A stretch of 6,160 nt of DNA from Sediminibacterium sp. (lineage in GTDB: Bacteria > Bacteroidota > Bacteroidia > Chitinophagales > Chitinophagaceae): assembly GCA_028288645.1 (NCBI GenBank), contig JAQBNJ010000278.1, positions 1-6,160 on the forward strand. The letters are read 5' to 3'. Of the stretch, positions 5,136-6,160 are shown piece after piece. The first letter of the stretch is position 1. Each line of letters starts with the position of its first letter. A program made the position numbers and the translations under genes. The notes below the pieces were generated by a model, which saw only the letters and a list, made by a program, of their open reading frames with translations, was not told where the DNA came from and searched no databases.

Positions 5136-6160
5136 CTATGTCGATTTATTTCTAAATAATCTAACGCCCAGGATCAATAAACTTCCGGCTATGGCCGGAA
5201 TGATCAGGTTTATGATCCAGATACCCGCTGCCGTTGCAACGATGCCTAAGGTATTTGAACTCAACAATCCGAATAGCTGCAGGCTGATCTTACCCCTGAA
5301 ACCCAATTCCGCCAAAGCGATCGTTGGTACAATGGCCATCACAAGAAGCATCACACAAACCATGCTCGCCGCTTCCAGCCAGCCGATGTTTACCTCAAAC
5401 ACCTGGAGCAATAGCACATATTGCACCATAAATACAACGTACCGGAAGGAAGAAAGGATCAAAATTCCTGTTAATTCTTTCCAGTGAAGATCTTCCAGTT
5501 TCTCTACAAAAAATTTATACTTCGCAATAAAAGGTATTTTTTCGAGCAATTTGATGAGCCATGATAAACGGAAGTAAAGCATGATAAACAGGAAGATCCC
5601 GATAGCGATCGCATAGATCAATCCATCAATCCAGAAAATAGATAAGCCCGTTACCCGGTGGGCATCACTCAGAATATGTAAACGCAGGTATAATAATGCA
5701 GCCAGTCCCATAACAAACGTGACGATGATCTGGCTCATACTGCCCACAGTCGATAAAACCATCCCGCGCAAACGGTTGCCTTCGTCGAGAAAAATGGCGC
5801 GCCCGGCAGATTCACCCACACGGTTAGGCGTATTAAAACTGATCGCCTGCCCGGAAAAAACGGCGCGAAATGCCCTTCCGAAAGAAACTTCCTGGATAGA
5901 ACTTACCAATAACTGCCATTTACGCGCTTCGATGCCCCAGTTTACAAACATCAGCCCAAATACTGATAGCAGTTTTATTAATTGCGGGCCGGAAAAAGCC
6001 GCACGGATCAGGTGCCATGACTGTTGCACATCACCCTGTCTTTGTATTTGCTGGTAAATGGAATAAGAAAGCCACACGAACACTACCGGGCCGACGAAAT
6101 AGTTGAGAAGTATTTTTAGTTTCTTGTTCAGGGGGTATTGTTTAACCGTTGCAAAGAACG
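5136..6160 (-). CDS. Flippase-like membrane protein (LPG-synthase TM domain, UPF0104), 5' end uncertain
   Basis: An integral membrane protein with about 8 hydrophobic segments. It shares the family motifs of the AglD/UPF0104 type, related to the membrane part of lysylphosphatidylglycerol synthase MprF: NWGIEARKWQLL, then TPNRVGESAGRA, and near the C-terminus VPTIALAELGFRG. Members are thought to move or present lipids or lipid-linked sugars; no aminoacyl-transferase domain is present here, so MprF activity is not expected. The frame is open to the window edge. A GTG at 6083 would give 315 residues but cuts into the first hydrophobic stretch; residues upstream (NKKLKILLNYFVGP) look like the normal N-terminus of the family. 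The only near-start codon at that point is CTG at 6131-6129, otherwise the start lies outside the window. The gene ends with TAG 3 bases before the DUF3108 start, indicating one operon. Confidence 0.88.
   Translation of the reverse strand, partial: FFATVKQYPLNKKLKILLNYFVGPVVFVWLSYSIYQQIQRQGDVQQSWHLIRAAFSGPQLIKLLSVFGLMFVNWGIEARKWQLLVSSIQEVSFGRAFRAVFSGQAISFNTPNRVGESAGRAIFLDEGNRLRGMVLSTVGSMSQIIVTFVMGLAALLYLRLHILSDAHRVTGLSIFWIDGLIYAIAIGIFLFIMLYFRLSWLIKLLEKIPFIAKYKFFVEKLEDLHWKELTGILILSSFRYVVFMVQYVLLLQVFEVNIGWLEAASMVCVMLLVMAIVPTIALAELGFRGKISLQLFGLLSSNTLGIVATAAGIWIINLIIPAIAGSLLILGVRLFRNKST

Overview
The window looks like chromosomal housekeeping DNA from a Bacteroidota bacterium, most likely of the Chitinophagaceae type. 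The reasons are the DUF3108 and flippase-like membrane protein pair, the lack of strong Shine-Dalgarno sequences, moderate GC, and CACAGA-rich palindromic intergenic repeats. The family-level placement is inference. No phage, plasmid, integrase, rRNA, tRNA or CRISPR signal was seen.

Layout: four forward genes are followed by two reverse genes, the second running into the right edge. Forward: undecaprenyl-diphosphatase UppP (81-878), an MFS transporter of the UMF1/Atg22-like kind (1317-2624), a metallo-beta-lactamase-fold hydrolase of the lactonase-like group (2808-3677), and a small zinc-ribbon protein with two membrane segments (3925-4257). Reverse: a flippase-like (UPF0104/AglD-type, LPG-synthase transmembrane domain) protein (from beyond the edge to 5136), followed three bases later by a secreted DUF3108 protein (5132-4335). 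These two are almost certainly one operon. UppP recycles the lipid carrier of the cell wall, and the reverse pair also looks envelope-related. The other genes show no evident common pathway.

The most unusual content is between the genes. All four gaps after forward genes hold an inverted-repeat element placed within about 2-30 bases of the upstream stop codon. The first (881-1281) is a concentric palindrome of about 400 bp with four nested levels of paired arms. It includes four copies of a short hairpin-plus-tail unit in ++-- order, and a 27-base insertion that splits an otherwise perfect 34-base terminal arm. The second (2655-2751) has 38-base arms with 36 matches. The third (3682-3772) is a decayed relative of the second (28 of 39 identical bases, ungapped). 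The fourth (4264-4333) is an AT-only arm pair between convergent genes that probably works as a two-way terminator. The elements look like non-autonomous mobile repeats reused as 3'-end structures; that reading is inference.

A second oddity is the join between the two reverse genes. They are in the same reading frame and separated only by one TAG and one GAA codon before a TTG start.
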